64,000 nt of DNA from the NCBI GenBank assembly GCA_021325135.1, contig JAJPHT010000036.1, forward strand, positions 62,001 through 126,000. Reading direction: 5' to 3'. The DNA comes from Pseudomonadota bacterium. Its GTDB lineage: Archaea; Thermoplasmatota; SW-10-69-26; JACQPN01; JAJPHT01. Of this stretch, positions 43,523 to 52,333 are shown piece by piece. Position 1 is the stretch's first letter; every line of letters begins with the position of its first letter. The translations under genes and the position numbers were made by a program. The notes under the pieces were generated by a model. The model ran no database searches. It saw nothing but the letters and a program-made list of their open reading frames with translations, and was not told where the DNA came from.

Positions 43523-44293
43523 ATGGAGAGGCGCGCGTTCGTCAAGGCCTGCGTCGGCGTCGCGGGCGCCGCGGCCTTGGGCAGCGCGGGCCTGGGCATG
43601 GCGCGCAGCCTCGTCGAGCCGCGCGGACCCTCGGGGATCGTCCGCTACTTCGGCGCGCACCGCGTCGGCGGCCCCGCGCCCCGCGGGCTCCCCTACCTGC
43701 CGCTGCGGCGCGACGCCGACGGGGCGCTGGCGGTGAACGCGGAGCCCTTCTCCTTCCGCGGCGCGACCTACGATCCCCTGGCGTGGTGCCGCTACTGCGG
43801 CCACCAGTCCGCGCCCGGCCTCGTCCGCGGCGCCGCGCTGGACGACCGGCTGCGCTACTGGTTCCCGCCGGACCTCGGCAAGGTGGTCCGGCCCTGGTAT
43901 GCGGACAAGCTGGGGGAGCCCGTGCGCCCGGAGGATTTCCCCGACGTGGGCTTCGGCGCGCGCGTCGTCTGGCGCACGCCGGACGGGGCCCCCGACGCGC
44001 ATCGCCTCCAGGCTCTCGTCGTCCGCGTGCCGGCCCTCAAGGACGCGCGCGACCCCGTGAAGCCCGCGAAGCCCCTCCAGGCCGGAGAGCTGGCGCTGCT
44101 CCAGGAGCGCGTCTTCCTGGGCGACCTTGTGGCCGTCTTCTCCGCGTGCACGCACTTCTGCTGCTGGGCCGGCTACAAGGAGGCGGAGGTCTTCGCGCGG
44201 CCTCGCAACGCCTGGGAGAACGCCTTCTGCACCTGCCACGACGCCAACTATGACGCGGCCGCCCCTGTGGCGTACACCTTCCTCCCGTCGTGA
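43523..44293 (+). CDS. Tat-exported Rieske 2Fe-2S protein
   Basis: A 256-residue protein with an N-terminal segment MERRAFVKACVGVAGAAAL, a twin-Arg signal (RRxFVK) followed by a hydrophobic anchor. The C-terminal Rieske fold has ACTHFCCWAGY near 208 and, 16 residues on, FCTCHDANYDAAAPV near 236: the Cys-x-His plus Cys-x-x-His-like ligands of a 2Fe-2S cluster. The segment YAWCRYCGHQSAPG near 92 adds a Cys pair. It resembles the Rieske subunit of archaeal cytochrome bc-like complexes, but no cytochrome b gene is adjacent. Its TGA overlaps the lysK GTG. Confidence 0.85.
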   Translation: MERRAFVKACVGVAGAAALGSAGLGMARSLVEPRGPSGIVRYFGAHRVGGPAPRGLPYLPLRRDADGALAVNAEPFSFRGATYDPLAWCRYCGHQSAPGLVRGAALDDRLRYWFPPDLGKVVRPWYADKLGEPVRPEDFPDVGFGARVVWRTPDGAPDAHRLQALVVRVPALKDARDPVKPAKPLQAGELALLQERVFLGDLVAVFSACTHFCCWAGYKEAEVFARPRNAWENAFCTCHDANYDAAAPVAYTFLPS

Positions 44294-45372
44294 AAACGCA
44301 CAAGAGGCGGAAGCGGCTCCCTCTCGTCGTGGACGACGCCGCCGTGCTGGAGGCCCTGGTGCGCGAAGGGAGCGTGACCGGCGACACCGAGCGCGCCGTC
44401 GCGGCCTTCGTGCGCTGCGCCCGCGCGCTGGGGCTGGAGGCCCACCGCGACGCCGCGGGCAACGCCGTGGCCATCGCGGGCCGCGGATCGCGCGAGGTCC
44501 TCCTGGTCGGGCACGTCGACACGGTGGCGCCCGTGCTGCCCGTCACGCTGGAGGATGGCTGGCTCTGGGGGCGCGGCGCGGTGGACGCCAAGGGCCCCCT
44601 CGCGGCGTTCCTCTGCGCGGCGGCGCGCCTCAAGGAGAGCCCCACGCACCGCTTCGTCGTCGTGGGCGCGTGCGACGAGGAGGGGCCTTCGGAGGGCGCG
44701 CGCTTCCTCGTGGACCGGCACCGCCCCGAGGCGCTGGTCATCGGCGAGCCCTCAGGGACCAGCGGCGTGACCCTGGGCTACAAGGGTATCGTCAAGATCC
44801 GCTACGAGCTGGAGGACGACCTCCAGCACACCGGCGCGCCGCACCCCAGCGTGCCCGACCGCGGGCTCGCCTTCTGGCACGCCGTCCAGACGTTCCTCGC
44901 GCAGCAGCACGGGGAATCGATGTTCGAGATGCCCACGGTCAAGCTCAACGACTTCCAGACGGAGCTTCTCCCCTCGGGACGCGTCCGCGTGCGGCTCTCG
45001 GGCAGCGCGCGCACGCCGCCGGGCTTCGACACGCCCGCGTTCCTGGACTTCCTCCGCGAGCGCGCGGGCGCGGCCAAGCTGACCATTCCGGAGTGGGCGC
45101 CCGCGTGGCTGGGCGAGAAGAACGCGCGCCTCACGCGCGCCTTCGTGGCCGCCATCCGCGAGGAGGGGATGACGCCGCGCTACGTGCGCAAGACCGGCAC
45201 CTCGGACGCCAACCTGCTGGCACCCCTCTGGAAGTGCCCCACCGTCGCGTACGGGCCCGGTGATAGCACGCTGGACCACACGCCGCAGGAGCGCATCGAG
45301 GTCGAGGACTTCCGGCGCGGCGTGCGCGTGCTGGAGCGCGCGCTGCGGACCCTCGCTTCGGGGCCCGCGTAA
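44290..45372 (+). CDS. lysK: LysK, LysW-lysine carboxypeptidase (M20 family)
   Basis: A 360-residue M20 metallopeptidase: EVLLVGHVDTVAPVLPV near 70-85 (first His-Asp), LWGRGAVDAKGPLAAFLCAA near 95 (bridging Asp), VVVGACDEEGPSEGARF near 120 (Glu base and metal Glu), VIGEPSGTSGVTLGYKG near 150, RKTGTSDANLL near 300 and YGPGDSTLDHTPQERIEVED near 318 (metal His). It releases lysine from LysW, the last step of the pathway. It is separated from lysJ by the DUF3883, DedA-like and Rieske genes. GTG 44290 overlaps the Rieske stop. Confidence 0.93.
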   Translation: MKTHKRRKRLPLVVDDAAVLEALVREGSVTGDTERAVAAFVRCARALGLEAHRDAAGNAVAIAGRGSREVLLVGHVDTVAPVLPVTLEDGWLWGRGAVDAKGPLAAFLCAAARLKESPTHRFVVVGACDEEGPSEGARFLVDRHRPEALVIGEPSGTSGVTLGYKGIVKIRYELEDDLQHTGAPHPSVPDRGLAFWHAVQTFLAQQHGESMFEMPTVKLNDFQTELLPSGRVRVRLSGSARTPPGFDTPAFLDFLRERAGAAKLTIPEWAPAWLGEKNARLTRAFVAAIREEGMTPRYVRKTGTSDANLLAPLWKCPTVAYGPGDSTLDHTPQERIEVEDFRRGVRVLERALRTLASGPA

Positions 45373-45435
45373 GGGCGCGCGCCGCAGGCAACATCCTGCC
45401 AACGTCCAACCCTTCCAGGCGCATGGCACGGGTGC

Positions 45436-46035
45436 ATGACCAAAGCCATCGTCCTTCTTGGCGCTCTCCTCGTGACCTCCTGCGCGCTCGCGGGCCTCGT
45501 CGGGGCCAACTCCGTCTGCCCCGACTTCGACCAGCCGACGCACACCTACGGCGCGCCCCTCGGGCACCACCCCCACGCGGCCGCGATGCAGGGCTCCGGC
45601 ACCGGGCTGGTGAGCGTCTGGGACACCAACGTCGCGGACTGCAACGGCGACGGCATCCCCGGCGACTGGGACGGCGACCTCGACGCGGGCACGACCGGCG
45701 GCGCCTTCGGCTACCTCGGGACCTGGGAGGCCGCCTGCGGCTACGACCTCAACCTCCACTCCGGTCTCGGCACGGCCTCGGACTTCACGGGGCTCTCGGT
45801 CTCGGGCGTGCTGGGCATGGACGACATGGGGGCCTCCGGCTGCGCGCCCGACGGCGTGATCGCCCCCGCCGTGGACCCCTCCGACTGCCTGGTGCGCTTC
45901 GTCAACTCGTGGAACGCCTCGGCGTGCGTCAACAAGCTCCAGGGGAGCGGCGCCACGGAGACGGGGGCGGACGACCTCTACTGGATCCTCGTCCAGGCCC
46001 CCTCCACGGCCGGCACGCTCACGGCCAACTTCTGA
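45436..46035 (+). CDS. Secreted protein, unknown
   Basis: A 199-residue protein with a signal peptide (IVLLGALLVTSCALAGLVGA, cleavage near residue 24; LVTSC-A could alternatively be a lipobox with Cys 16). The mature protein is Gly/Asp-rich, with a calcium-loop-like DCNGDGIPGDWDGDLDAG near 68 and six Cys in all. The end has DLYWILVQAPSTAGTLTANF, a beta ending. No family recognised. It lies after lysK on the same strand with its own leader. Confidence 0.6.
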   Translation: MTKAIVLLGALLVTSCALAGLVGANSVCPDFDQPTHTYGAPLGHHPHAAAMQGSGTGLVSVWDTNVADCNGDGIPGDWDGDLDAGTTGGAFGYLGTWEAACGYDLNLHSGLGTASDFTGLSVSGVLGMDDMGASGCAPDGVIAPAVDPSDCLVRFVNSWNASACVNKLQGSGATETGADDLYWILVQAPSTAGTLTANF

Positions 46036-46043
46036 TCGGCCCC

Positions 46044-48149
46044 TCACGGCCCCATGACGTTGGGGGGCGCCTTGCTCGCCTGGGCGCCCGGGCGGGGGAG
46101 CCGGAACCCCACCGCGAGGGTGGGGAGCTCGGCGTCGGGCACGAAGGTCCGGAACGACTTGTACGCGTAGAGCGGCGCCGCGAGGAACACCAGCGCGTAC
46201 ATGACGATCCAGACGAGGAGGAGAGCGCGCGACGTCGTCCAGCTCGCGCCGCCCGTGACGACAAGGGCCACGCTGATGCCCGCGAGCACCAGGAAGAAGC
46301 CCGTCTCGAAGGGCGTGAGGCGCAGCGCGCGCATGAAGGAGGCCCACTTGCCGGGCCGCCCCGCGGGCGCCTTGGGCGTGCGCACGAAGGGGACCTTGAA
46401 CCCCATAGCGGCCTTCAGCGCGGCGCGCATGTGGACGAACTTGATGGCGTACCACACGCCCATGACCTTGAGCGTCCCCCACATGCTGAGGTTCATGCTG
46501 CGGCGCAGCGCCAGGTGCAGGCGCGCGAAGCCGTCCAGCAGCAGGAAGATGGGCACGAGGCCCAGGAGCGCGATCTCGTTCTGGTGGTAGACCTGGAGCG
46601 GGTGCCCGCGGACCTCGCCCAGGGCGATGGCCGCGACCGCGCCCGCGATGACGACGATGTAGACGCCGTCGAACCACTGGAGGCAGGAGATGAAGAAGTC
46701 GAACCGCTGGCGCAGCGTCATGCCGCCGGGCCCCACGAGCTTGCCCAGGTGCGCCTTGAGCACCTTCGCCCCGCCGAAGGCCCAGCGGTGGTGCTGCTTC
46801 TTGTACGCGTCGTAGGTGGGCGGGATGAGCCCCTTGCCGAACGTCTTGGGGATGAACAGGCTCCGCCAGCCCGCGTCGAGGAGACGCACGGAAAGCTCGC
46901 AGTCCTCCGTCACGTGGTTCTCGGCCCAGCCGCCCACCTGCTCCAGCGCCTCGCGGCGCACCATGCCCATGGTGCCGCAGAAGCTGATGGCGTTCGCCTC
47001 GTTGCGGCTGGGCATGATGGCGCGGTAGAAGTAGCCGTCCGCGAAGTAGTACTGACGGGTCAGGAAGCTCTGGTGGACGTTGCGGTAGTCCTGCGGCGTC
47101 TGGAGGAAGCCCAGGCGCGCGTCGATGAAGTACCCCACCGTCTCGCGCAGGTACTCGGGCTCCACGTGGTAGTCCGCGTCGATGACGCTGATGATCTCCA
47201 CGTCGGGGGGCGTGATCTTGAGCGCGTGGTTGAGCGCGCCCGCCTTGTACCCCTTGCGGTTCGCGCGGTGGACGTAGACGAAGCCGTTCTCGCGGCAGAA
47301 GCGCTCCACGGGCGCGCGGCAGCGCTCGTCGGTGCTGTCGTCGAGCACCATGACGACGTAGCGGTCCTTGGGGTAGTCCAGGTCCTTGAAGCGGGAGAGC
47401 GCGTCGAAGACGATCTCGGGCGGCTCGTTGAAGCACGCGTAGTGGAACGCCACCCGGGGAAGGTAGTGCCGGCTGAAGGGCACCTTGTCCGGCGTGCGCT
47501 CCCAGCGGCGCTTGACCACGTTGTCGAGGCCGTAGAAGGCGTGCACGACGACCATGGCGAGGCTCATGCCTTCGGCCCAGAGCAGGAAGATGCTGAACGG
47601 CAATGCCTGAAGGGGCACGCGGGGGAGCGCCACGTTGAACACGTAGCCGAAGTAGCCGGCGACGATGCTCACGAACGCGACGTAGGCGAGGACGCCGTAG
47701 AGGCGCCAGCCGAAGCGGATGACGATGAGGCCCACGACGCCGCCCAAGACCGCGGCGATGAGCTCCGCGACGGTGAGCGTGTCGAGGACGCCCCAGTAGT
47801 CCATGGCGTAGAAGCCCCCCGCCGCGCCCGTGGGGTGGCCCGCCGCGAGGTAGCCCAGGGCGTAGAGGATGAAGCCCGCCGCGGCGCCGACGCCCGCGCC
47901 CATGAGGTCGCGCGCGAGGTCGCGCCAGCGCAGGAGGCCCGCGGCGCGGCTCGCGAGGAGGAGCGAGACGAGCGCGGCCCCCAGCACCATGGCCTGGCGC
48001 GCCGTGGTCCAGGGCCAGTGGAGCGCGCGGGGGAGGGTGTGCGCAGTCTTCGTGGCGAGGAGGAAGGCCGAGTGCATGGCGAGGCCCAGAAGGGCCCCCG
48101 CGGTGCCGGCGAGCAGGATGGCCGCGAGGCCCAGGAGGCGCCGCTTCAC
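46044..48149 (-). CDS. Processive GT2 glycosyltransferase (cellulose-synthase-like)
   Basis: A 701-residue membrane enzyme. About five membrane helices fill residues 5-200. The catalytic domain then shows VAFHYACFNEPPEIVFDALS near 235, VVMVLDDSTDERC, HRANRKGYKAGALNHALK, VIDADYHVEPEYL near 315 (DxD), NHVTEDCELSVRLLDAGW near 405 (TED) and KKQHHRWAFGGAKVL near 440 (QxxRW), the full set for processive beta-glycan synthases. Four more helices follow. It would make and export a surface polysaccharide. GTG 48149 overlaps the upstream V4R gene stop (GTGA), so the two are co-translated. Confidence 0.88.
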   Translation of the reverse strand: MKRRLLGLAAILLAGTAGALLGLAMHSAFLLATKTAHTLPRALHWPWTTARQAMVLGAALVSLLLASRAAGLLRWRDLARDLMGAGVGAAAGFILYALGYLAAGHPTGAAGGFYAMDYWGVLDTLTVAELIAAVLGGVVGLIVIRFGWRLYGVLAYVAFVSIVAGYFGYVFNVALPRVPLQALPFSIFLLWAEGMSLAMVVVHAFYGLDNVVKRRWERTPDKVPFSRHYLPRVAFHYACFNEPPEIVFDALSRFKDLDYPKDRYVVMVLDDSTDERCRAPVERFCRENGFVYVHRANRKGYKAGALNHALKITPPDVEIISVIDADYHVEPEYLRETVGYFIDARLGFLQTPQDYRNVHQSFLTRQYYFADGYFYRAIMPSRNEANAISFCGTMGMVRREALEQVGGWAENHVTEDCELSVRLLDAGWRSLFIPKTFGKGLIPPTYDAYKKQHHRWAFGGAKVLKAHLGKLVGPGGMTLRQRFDFFISCLQWFDGVYIVVIAGAVAAIALGEVRGHPLQVYHQNEIALLGLVPIFLLLDGFARLHLALRRSMNLSMWGTLKVMGVWYAIKFVHMRAALKAAMGFKVPFVRTPKAPAGRPGKWASFMRALRLTPFETGFFLVLAGISVALVVTGGASWTTSRALLLVWIVMYALVFLAAPLYAYKSFRTFVPDAELPTLAVGFRLPRPGAQASKAPPNVMGP

Positions 48150-48823
48150 GCCCGCGCCACCGTCCTGTCGCGCGTCTTTCTCGGGGCGCGGATGCGCAGG
48201 AGCGGCGCGTGGCGCACCTCGAACTCGCAGCAGGGCGCGCCGCGCGCGCGGCAGGCGATCTCCTCCACCTTCGCGAGGTCGCCTGTCAGGCGCTCGAAGG
48301 CGCCCGCAAGGAGCCCGCGCTCGTGCTCGCACCCCACGGGCGCGCGCGCCATCGCGCACGTCGCGCAGCGGTAGAGCCGCACCACCTTGCGCGTCGCGCG
48401 GCTCTGCACGATGCGCGCGTCGACGCCCAGCGCGGCCAGCTCCTCGAACGCCTCGTCGAGGCCGATGGCGGACTCGTGGCCAAGGCGCCGCGCCGCGTCG
48501 AAGGGCACCGGCGCGGCGGTCGCCGCCACCTTGGCCGGAGGGCGCTCGTCGGGCAGCCGGGCGCGGGGGAGGGGCCGCCGCGCGTTGGCGACGGCCGCGA
48601 GGTCCCCCACGATGGTGCTGCGGAAGAGGGACGCCGTGAAGAGGAAGGCGAGCACCAGCAGGCCGCCCGCCATGAGCAGCACGCTGCCCCGCGCGCCCGT
48701 GGGCGCCGCGTAGCGATGCAGGAAGTCCAGGAGGGCGCGCAGCCCGTCACGGACGAAGGACCCGTCGCCGAGGACCACAGGCGCACCCGCCACCACCGTT
48801 CGGCAGCGCGGGAAAAAGCCCAT
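48146..48823 (-). CDS. Membrane-anchored V4R-domain protein
   Basis: A 225-residue protein with one membrane helix near 48-66 (SVLLMAGGLLVLAFLFTASL) and a C-terminal V4R-type domain: YRCATCAMARAPVGCEHERGLLAGAF, then EEIACRARGAPCCEFEVRH. V4R domains bind small hydrophobic ligands near a zinc-Cys site and are found in sensory proteins and bacteriochlorophyll reductases. Overlap with the processive GT2 gene suggests that it controls or assists polysaccharide synthesis. Upstream lies a winged-helix regulator on the same strand. Confidence 0.7.
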   Translation of the reverse strand: MGFFPRCRTVVAGAPVVLGDGSFVRDGLRALLDFLHRYAAPTGARGSVLLMAGGLLVLAFLFTASLFRSTIVGDLAAVANARRPLPRARLPDERPPAKVAATAAPVPFDAARRLGHESAIGLDEAFEELAALGVDARIVQSRATRKVVRLYRCATCAMARAPVGCEHERGLLAGAFERLTGDLAKVEEIACRARGAPCCEFEVRHAPLLRIRAPRKTRDRTVARA

Positions 48824-48832
48824 GGGTACGCC

Positions 48833-49360
48833 TCACGAAGGGATCTCCTCGGGCGCGGCCAGAAGCACGTCGCGCACGAACCGGTCGACCTCCGGGTCCG
48901 CGAAGCTCTCGCGGTAGTAGATCAGCTCGTGCCGCAGGAGCGCCGGGTCCGCCAGGCGGTAGACGTGGGAGGCGCCCGCCCGCTCCCGCTCCAGGACCCC
49001 CGTCGCGAGGAGGCGCTGAAGGTGGAAGGAGAGCGTCGAGCCCGCGACGCCCGCCAGGGTCTGAAGCTCCTTGTGCGTCTGCCCCGGGCGCTCCAGGAGC
49101 GCCACCGCGATGCGGCGCGGCACGTCGTGGCGCAGCGCGCCCAGGAGCTTCTTCTCCCTCCGGTCGACGTCGCGCGCCACGAAGTAGCGCCGGAAGCCCC
49201 AGTCGCGCGTCGAGACGAGAAGGCCCATCCGCTCCAGGCGGTCCAGATGGTAGAGCACCTGCCCGAGGGGGAGGCCCGTCATCCGCTCGATGCCCCGCAG
49301 GTGGGCGCCCGGCACGCGGGCGACGCACTGGAAGATGTCCAGACGAGGGCCCTGGGTCAT
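48833..49360 (-). CDS. Transcription regulator with two winged-helix domains
   Basis: A 175-residue protein. Domain 1 (about 1-75): IFQCVARVPGAHLRGIERMT, then LPLGQVLYHLDRLERMGLL and VSTRDWGFRRYFV. Domain 2 (about 80-150): RRIAVALLERPGQTHKELQT, then GSTLSFHLQRLLATGVLERE and SHVYRLADPALLRHEL. Tandem wHTH proteins of this kind are common in Thermoplasmata and haloarchaea. It precedes the V4R-GT2 pair by nine bases and is a likely regulator of that operon. ATG 49360 removes a Pro/Glu-rich start; ATG 49381 is the alternative. Confidence 0.8.
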   Translation of the reverse strand: MTQGPRLDIFQCVARVPGAHLRGIERMTGLPLGQVLYHLDRLERMGLLVSTRDWGFRRYFVARDVDRREKKLLGALRHDVPRRIAVALLERPGQTHKELQTLAGVAGSTLSFHLQRLLATGVLERERAGASHVYRLADPALLRHELIYYRESFADPEVDRFVRDVLLAAPEEIPS

Positions 49361-49517
49361 CTGGGGTTCAAGGGACCGCATGGGGCCCGTTTTGTTCGAC
49401 CATTGTTAACCGTGCGTCGCCCGAACGGCAGGAAGCACGGCTGAAGGGCCAGGCCGGAGCGCCGGTCAGGCAGATGGGCGCTGGCCTTAGTAAGCAGACC
49501 CACCAAGGGCGTCGCAT

Positions 49518-49922
49518 ATGGGCGACAACCGCTACCTGCACGCCCTGGACGATCTCCGCGCAGCCTCCGACCCCTCGGCGCACCTCTCGCGCATGGGCGA
49601 GGCAGCGGTCATCCAGGCCCTGGGCGCGGCCAGCGCGACGGGCGACGCCTACCTGGGCAACGTCCTGGCCACGGAGCTGCTCAACCGCGTGGGCTACACG
49701 CTCGCGCGGGGCATGAGCCTCAGCCTCCTCGTGGCGGGCGCCTTCTCGATCCTCTGCGCGCTCATCGCCGGGCTCGCGCCGCAGGTCGCGTGGCCGACGT
49801 GGGTCCTGTTCAGCCTCATGGGCGTCGGCCTCCTCTTCGGCGGCGCGATCCTGTGGGTGGCGCGCGTGGCGGTGCACCGGGCCCGCGTGGGCTACTTCGA
49901 GCGCGCGCTGCGCGCCCATTGA
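49518..49922 (+). CDS. Two-helix membrane protein
   Basis: A 134-residue protein with a helical charged N-terminus (NRYLHALDDLRAASDPSAHL), a middle domain and two membrane helices (SLSLLVAGAFSILCALIAGL and WVLFSLMGVGLLFGGAILWV). It ends with a basic tail. It has the same general plan as the 165-residue protein at 23923 (amphipathic start, two or three helices), with no recognisable family. Divergent from the winged-helix gene. Confidence 0.55.
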   Translation: MGDNRYLHALDDLRAASDPSAHLSRMGEAAVIQALGAASATGDAYLGNVLATELLNRVGYTLARGMSLSLLVAGAFSILCALIAGLAPQVAWPTWVLFSLMGVGLLFGGAILWVARVAVHRARVGYFERALRAH

Positions 49923-49927
49923 GCGAA

Positions 49928-49999
49928 AGCAGGGAGAGGGGATCGAACCCTCGATCTTCAGATCTGCAGTCTGACGCCTAACCGCTCGGCCATCCCTGC
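49928..49999 (-). tRNA. tRNA-Cys (GCA)
   Basis: Read on the minus strand: acceptor GCAGGGA pairs with TCCCTGC, the discriminator is U73, which is the Cys identity base, and the anticodon stem TCAGA/TCTGA frames CTGCAGA (anticodon GCA). The T arm is GAGGGTTCGATCCCCTC. No CCA is encoded. It is downstream of, and convergent with, the two-helix membrane protein gene. Confidence 0.95.
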
Positions 50000-50125
50000 G
50001 AGGTGGGCTCAGGCGCGGACGCCATGAAGCGTATTTCACCTTTTTGGGCCTCCAGCGGGCCAGGTCCCCAGGGGCGGAGGCCCGTTGGCGGACCCGCTTT
50101 GCCTCCCGGGGGCCCAGGGTCGCGC

Positions 50126-51967
50126 GTGCGCGCGTGGGCCGTCCTCCTCCTGGCCGCCCTGCTGGCCCCCCTGGGGCAGGCGGGCGAAGGGCGAGGGGAC
50201 CTCATCGTCCTCGTCGCGCCGGGCTCGCACGTCGGCCTCCCCGCCGGCGCCCTCCCGCTCCACGTCGTGCCCGGCTTCGTCGTCCCCGACGCGTCCGACG
50301 CCCTGGCGCGCGCCCTCGCCGCGACGCCCGGCGTCGTCCGCATCCAGCGCGGAGAGCCCCTGGAGCTTCACGGCCTGCCCACCGCCGCGGCGGCCGCGCC
50401 CGACCACGCGCTGCGCCTCACGCGCGCGGACCCCGACGACCTCGCCCCCTTCGGCGCCGACGGCACGGGCGTCACGGTCGCGGTCGTGGACTCCGGCATC
50501 GACGCCACGCACCCCGACCTCGCCGGGCGCGTCGCGGGCAACTGGCGCCTCGTGGACGGCGCGTTCGTCCCCGCCGCGGGGGACACCAACGGCCACGGCA
50601 CGCACGTCGCGGGCATCGTCGCCGCCAGCGGCGCCAGCAGCGGAGGCGCGCACGCGGGTACCGCCCCGGGCGCCACGCTCGTCGGCCTCGACATCCTCTC
50701 GCAGAGCTTTACCACCACCAGCGCGCTCCTCGCCTACGACTGGCTCCACCAGAACGCCGCGCAGCAGGGCATCCGCGTCGTCGTCAACGCCTGGGGCCGC
50801 ACCGGGGAGCCGCGCACCTTCGACCCCGACGACGCGCTGATCCAGGCGGTGGACCGCGTCGTGGACGACGGCGTCGTCGTCGTGTTCAGCGCCTCCAACC
50901 ACGGCCCCATCGCGGGCTCGCTGAGCGTCGAGGCGCAGGACCCGCGCGTCGTCACCGTGGGCGCCGTGGACGACGCGGGCCAGATCGCGCCCTACAGCTC
51001 GCGCGGCCCCGTCGAGCCCGCCAAGGGCGGCGCGTGGGCCAAGCCCGACGTCGTGGCCCCCGGCGACCGCGTCGTCGGCCTGCGCAGCCAGGAGACGACG
51101 CCCGACCCCGCGACCGACCCCGACGCGCTCCACCGCGAGATGTCGGGCACGAGCCAGGCCGCGCCCCACGTCGCCGGCCTCGTCGCGCGCATGCTCCAGG
51201 CCAACCCCAGGCTCGCGCCCGACGACGTGCTGCGCGACCTGCGCGAGAGCGCCATCGACTTGGGCCCCACGGGCCCCGACGCCGCCTACGGCCAAGGCCT
51301 CGTGGACGCGCCCGACGCCCTGCGCGCCGCGCTGGGCCAGGCGCCGCTCCACGACAACCCCCTCGCCGCGGGCGGCGTCGAGACCTACGACGACGCCACG
51401 CAGGCGGCCGCCAACGGAGGAGCCCTCAGCCTCGCCCCCGCCGCGCAAGGCGCCTGGGAGACGCGCATCCCCATCAAGGAGGGCGCCACCGCGCTCGCCT
51501 TCGAGGTCGCCTCCGCCACCCCCGCGCCAGGCCTCGACGCGACGCTCACCGGCCCCGCCGGCGCCGCAGGCTCCTGGAGCGGCGCGTCGCAGGAAGGGTC
51601 GCGCACGGTCCTCCGCGGCCGCCTTGACGCCCTCCCCCCCGGCGTCTACACGCTGCGCGTCACCGCCACGCTCCCCATCGCCCTCGAAAGCCACGCGCAG
51701 GTCACCCTGGGCGCCCGCGCCGCGCCCCCCGACCCGCGATATCACCTCCCGCAACCCCCCGCTGCTGCGCAGGGGGTGCCTGCGCGCACGCTCGCCGACG
51801 ACGCCATCCTCCTCGCCCGCAGCCACCCGTGGATCGCGCCCGCCCTCGCCGCTGCCATCGGACTGCCCCTCGCATGGCTCGCCAAGCGGGCGCGACGCGC
51901 ACCACGCCCGCCGGGCCCCGACGCCCCGCCCGCCGACCCCCAACCTTCAAGGGACGGGTCCACCTAG
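50126..51967 (+). CDS. Exported subtilisin-like serine protease (S8) with C-terminal membrane anchor
   Basis: About 613 residues from GTG 50126: a signal peptide (AVLLLAALLAPLGQAGE), an inhibitor-like propeptide to ~95 and an S8 domain with VAVVDSGIDATHPDLAGR near 115 (Asp), NGHGTHVAGIVAAS near 155 (His), VVVFSASNHGP near 250 (oxyanion Asn) and MSGTSQAAPHVAGLVARML near 340 (Ser). A beta domain follows (about 420-545), then a membrane helix (WIAPALAAAIGLPLAWLAKR) and a Pro/Arg-rich tail. The protease acts outside the cell. An in-frame ATG at 50024 is possible but lies in the region that probably holds the tRNA-Cys promoter. Confidence 0.9.
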   Translation: MRAWAVLLLAALLAPLGQAGEGRGDLIVLVAPGSHVGLPAGALPLHVVPGFVVPDASDALARALAATPGVVRIQRGEPLELHGLPTAAAAAPDHALRLTRADPDDLAPFGADGTGVTVAVVDSGIDATHPDLAGRVAGNWRLVDGAFVPAAGDTNGHGTHVAGIVAASGASSGGAHAGTAPGATLVGLDILSQSFTTTSALLAYDWLHQNAAQQGIRVVVNAWGRTGEPRTFDPDDALIQAVDRVVDDGVVVVFSASNHGPIAGSLSVEAQDPRVVTVGAVDDAGQIAPYSSRGPVEPAKGGAWAKPDVVAPGDRVVGLRSQETTPDPATDPDALHREMSGTSQAAPHVAGLVARMLQANPRLAPDDVLRDLRESAIDLGPTGPDAAYGQGLVDAPDALRAALGQAPLHDNPLAAGGVETYDDATQAAANGGALSLAPAAQGAWETRIPIKEGATALAFEVASATPAPGLDATLTGPAGAAGSWSGASQEGSRTVLRGRLDALPPGVYTLRVTATLPIALESHAQVTLGARAAPPDPRYHLPQPPAAAQGVPARTLADDAILLARSHPWIAPALAAAIGLPLAWLAKRARRAPRPPGPDAPPADPQPSRDGST

Positions 51968-51983
51968 CCGCGATTCGCCAACC

Positions 51984-52056
51984 AGCCCCATGGTCTAGTG
52001 GCCAATGATTCGGGACTTTGGATCCTGCGACCTCGGTTCGAATCCGAGTGGGGCTA
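51984..52056 (+). tRNA. tRNA-Gln (TTG)
   Basis: Acceptor AGCCCCA pairs with TGGGGCT; the A1:U72 start is the archaeal form (bacterial tRNA-Gln usually has U1:A72). The anticodon loop is CTTTGGA (anticodon TTG) and the T arm is CTCGGTTCGAATCCGAG. Discriminator A52056; no CCA. The low-GC island begins immediately 3' of this gene, a classical integration position. Confidence 0.95.
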
Positions 52057-52137
52057 TCATCCGGTTACGGGTGAGGATAAGCCGAAACCATCAGCGATTT
52101 GCCAGCCAGGTCGGCGGACCGGAAAGGGGTGCAGGCG

Positions 52138-52332
52138 ATGAGGCGCGGCTTGGCTGGCGTCTACATACGCGAGCCGCGGCGCCTCCCTGAGTGGCTGCGC
52201 GCACTCTACGACGACAAACTGCTCGCGGTAGTCACGTCGCAGGGCGAGGAGAAGACCGCTCGTCACGTTCTCGGCGAGCGTGAGAAGGGGCTTCGCTATG
52301 ACTCTAGTGGCCTGCACCCTCGTAGCATGTGA
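52138..52332 (+). CDS. Possible small protein at the island edge
   Basis: An ATG-initiated frame of 64 codons reads MRRGLAGVYIREPRRLPEWL, then RALYDDKLLAVVTSQGEEKT, and stops two bases before the convergent PIN gene stop. Composition is protein-like, but no family is recognised and the opposite strand is also open here. It could be a remnant. The 80 bases between tRNA-Gln and this frame hold no other feature I can name. Confidence 0.3.
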   Translation: MRRGLAGVYIREPRRLPEWLRALYDDKLLAVVTSQGEEKTARHVLGEREKGLRYDSSGLHPRSM

Positions 52333-52333
52333 G

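Noticed and set aside
50024..50125. Longer start for the subtilase at ATG 50024
   Set aside because: The added 34 residues are Gly/Pro-rich and would place the signal peptide internally; the segment also probably carries the tRNA-Cys promoter.
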